Part shown: positions 6,120 to 7,443 of the stretch, one piece after another
Layout of the letters: each line of letters opens with the position of its first letter
Numbering within the stretch: the first letter of the stretch is position 1
From: Nitrospira sp.
GTDB lineage: Bacteria; Nitrospirota; Nitrospiria; Nitrospirales; Nitrospiraceae
Assembly (NCBI GenBank): GCA_025361385.1
Contig: JANYAJ010000555.1
Span: 1-7,443, forward strand
Direction: 5' to 3'
DNA: 7,443 nucleotides
Made by a program: the position numbers and the translations under genes
Notes under the pieces: generated by a model
The model's database searches: none
What the model saw: only the letters and a program-made list of their open reading frames with translations
Told to the model about the DNA's origin: nothing

Positions 6120-7056
6120 CGCCTACAGCCAGGTCAGCCTGATCAACAAACGTCTCCTGGATGAGTGTGTGGTCGTCGGCCAGACATTCCACCGGAAGGA
6201 CATTGAGTGCATCCTTCTGAAAGGGGCCGATCTGCTCTCACGCCTCTATGGAATACGTGGGACGAGGCCCCTCTCGGACGTGGACCTCTTAGTCCATGCG
6301 CAAGACCTTCCCGCTATTCACCGCCTACTGATGGAGACCGGATTCTCTCAACAGATCGACGGCAACCCCGCCTATCTCTCGTCCCAATCGACCCTCACGC
6401 TGGATCTCATCTCGGAACTCTGGTATCTCGACGAACAAGGACTTTCGGACCTGTGGGCGCGGGCTCGAAGCAGGCCGCTCGGGCAGCTCATGGTCAAACA
6501 ACTGGCGTCCAACGACCTCTTGCTCTATTTGGTCGCCTACACCGTCGTCCACCGGGGACACCTCGCGCCATCATTTTTCACCGATCTCAGATTGCTGACT
6601 GAGAAGGAAGTCATCCATTGGCCAACCGTGGTCGAGGAGGCGGCCAGGCATCACCTCAAAATCCCTCTCTACCACGGCCTACGACAGCTCACATTGGCGG
6701 ACGCACGAATAGAAATTCCATCTGCCGTACTCCAGCAACTCGCCCCATCAACCCTGTCTGAACGAGTCCTCAACTTTCTCTTCCGACGATTCGTGACAAC
6801 CCAGCCCCTCCCCGAGCTCGGGCATTTTTTATTGTGGGTCACACAAGCACCAGGGCACAGAGTTGCTTGGCTCCGGCGGACCCTCTTCCCGTCCTCGCGC
6901 TTCCTAGCCTATCGATATGGGAATAATAGTGCGATACGACCCTGGCACACCAGAATCATTCGATGGTGGCAACTGATCAAGGCTGGAGGGCTCTTGAGCA
7001 CCCGCATGCTGATCCGGCTCGTGATCGGAAGACGAACGCCCAGGAGGAGGTTATGA
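6088..7056 (+). CDS. Nucleotidyltransferase-like protein (NTP_transf_5 type)
   Basis: The 322-residue protein matches the uncharacterised nucleotidyltransferase family NTP_transf_5 (PF14907). LLKGADLLSRLY (43-54) is followed by RPLSDVDLLV (60-69). D64 and D66 are the paired metal-binding acids of the pol-beta-type fold, and D106 in LTLDLIS is a plausible third acid. The rest is helical, with a basic C-terminal tail (RRTPRRRL). No membrane segment is obvious. GGAG (6074-6077), ten bases before the ATG, supports the start, which lies 32 nt inside the previous gene. Its stop overlaps the peptidase start (ATGA). Members I recall occur beside PqqD and HprK-like genes in peptide clusters, but their substrate is not established. 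Nucleotidylation of the peptide or of a partner protein is speculation. Family confidence is good; the role is unknown. Confidence 0.8.
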   Translation: MPSSTLDDLADAYSQVSLINKRLLDECVVVGQTFHRKDIECILLKGADLLSRLYGIRGTRPLSDVDLLVHAQDLPAIHRLLMETGFSQQIDGNPAYLSSQSTLTLDLISELWYLDEQGLSDLWARARSRPLGQLMVKQLASNDLLLYLVAYTVVHRGHLAPSFFTDLRLLTEKEVIHWPTVVEEAARHHLKIPLYHGLRQLTLADARIEIPSAVLQQLAPSTLSERVLNFLFRRFVTTQPLPELGHFLLWVTQAPGHRVAWLRRTLFPSSRFLAYRYGNNSAIRPWHTRIIRWWQLIKAGGLLSTRMLIRLVIGRRTPRRRL

Positions 7057-7443
7057 TCCACCTCCTGCCCACGCGCACTGTCGATGGCCGTTTCTCCTTG
7101 CAGGATGTGCCGGATGCACTGCATTGGCCTCTCCTGAAGAACATGGTCGTGCCCCGCATCATGTCATCGAGCATGACGCCGACCATTCAAGCGGACGACA
7201 GGCTAGAACTCAGCCCTCCGTCCTCCCTCACCATCGGCGCGATCGTCGTCTTTCGGACCGAGAACATGTTTATCTGCCACCGCGTCACCGCCATTGACGC
7301 ACAGGGGATCCTGACCACGAAAGGCGATGCGGCTGATGGCCCAGGCGAAGCCGTTCCGTCAGCTTCGGTGATTGGAGTTGTCAGGGGCGTGATGCGGGAG
7401 GATCGATACATCGCCTTTGATGAATGTCCAGACAGGTTCTTCG
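7053..7443 (+). CDS. S24/S26 (signal-peptidase-like) serine peptidase, 3' end outside window
   Basis: The first 130 residues are present and the frame is still open at the window end. SSSMTPTI (38-45) is the box B motif of S26 signal peptidases, with S40 as the likely nucleophile. IGAIVVFRTE (61-70) and ICHRVTAI (74-81) follow, then TKGDAADGPGEAV (89-101), the GD...D box. His76 stands where bacterial type I enzymes carry the catalytic Lys region, so this looks like the Ser-His (SipW/SEC11-like) form. No N-terminal membrane anchor is visible, unlike classical signal peptidases, so it may be cytoplasmic. AGGAGGAGG (7042-7050) provides a strong ribosome-binding site and the start overlaps the preceding stop by 4 nt. 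Being last in view of the RiPP operon, its likely job is removal of the precursor leader (inference), with the Ala-x-Ala sites at residues 34-38 of the peptide as candidates. Confidence 0.82.
   Translation, partial: MIHLLPTRTVDGRFSLQDVPDALHWPLLKNMVVPRIMSSSMTPTIQADDRLELSPPSSLTIGAIVVFRTENMFICHRVTAIDAQGILTTKGDAADGPGEAVPSASVIGVVRGVMREDRYIAFDECPDRFF

Overview
The window looks like a stretch of a GC-rich Gram-negative chromosome. My best guess for the source is Nitrospira or a close relative. The main reason is the palindromic intergenic element at the left edge, which resembles interspersed repeats I remember from Nitrospira genomes; the style of the proteins also fits. This is recollection, not a database match. 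All convincing genes lie on the + strand.

Left part (1-1580). An imperfect palindromic repeat (1-113) ends eight bases before a GT-B-fold glycosyltransferase-like gene (121-1251). The following 329 bases (1252-1580) hold no convincing complete gene. They contain a protein-like open frame (to 1488) that may be the N-terminal remnant of a methyltransferase-like gene, then a small stem-loop (1537-1551) and a candidate promoter (1550-1570).

Right part (1581-7443, running off the window). Eight tightly packed genes form what looks like one operon for a ribosomally made, post-translationally modified peptide (RiPP). The order is: PqqD-like peptide chaperone (1581-1874); radical SAM protein with a shortened SPASM region (1878-2789); radical SAM/SPASM protein (2782-3918); a 76-residue Cys/Gly-rich candidate precursor peptide (3911-4141); HprK-related P-loop kinase-like protein (4159-5064); a third radical SAM/SPASM protein (5061-6119); NTP_transf_5-type nucleotidyltransferase-like protein (6088-7056); and an S24/S26 (signal-peptidase-like) serine peptidase, cut by the window end (7053-7443). 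Junctions are overlaps of 4, 8, 8, 32 and 4 nt or gaps of 3 and 17 nt, so coordinated expression is very likely.

Proposed working model (inference). The PqqD-like protein binds the leader of the precursor and presents it to the three radical SAM enzymes, which modify a core carrying repeated Gly-(Ala/Gly)-Cys units. The S26-type peptidase removes the leader, for which two Ala-x-Ala sites sit just before the core. The kinase-like and nucleotidyltransferase-like proteins have unknown jobs but belong to families I recall travelling with PqqD-type RiPP systems. Three non-identical radical SAM proteins serving one four-Cys core is the most unusual aspect, and the product cannot be predicted from the sequence alone.
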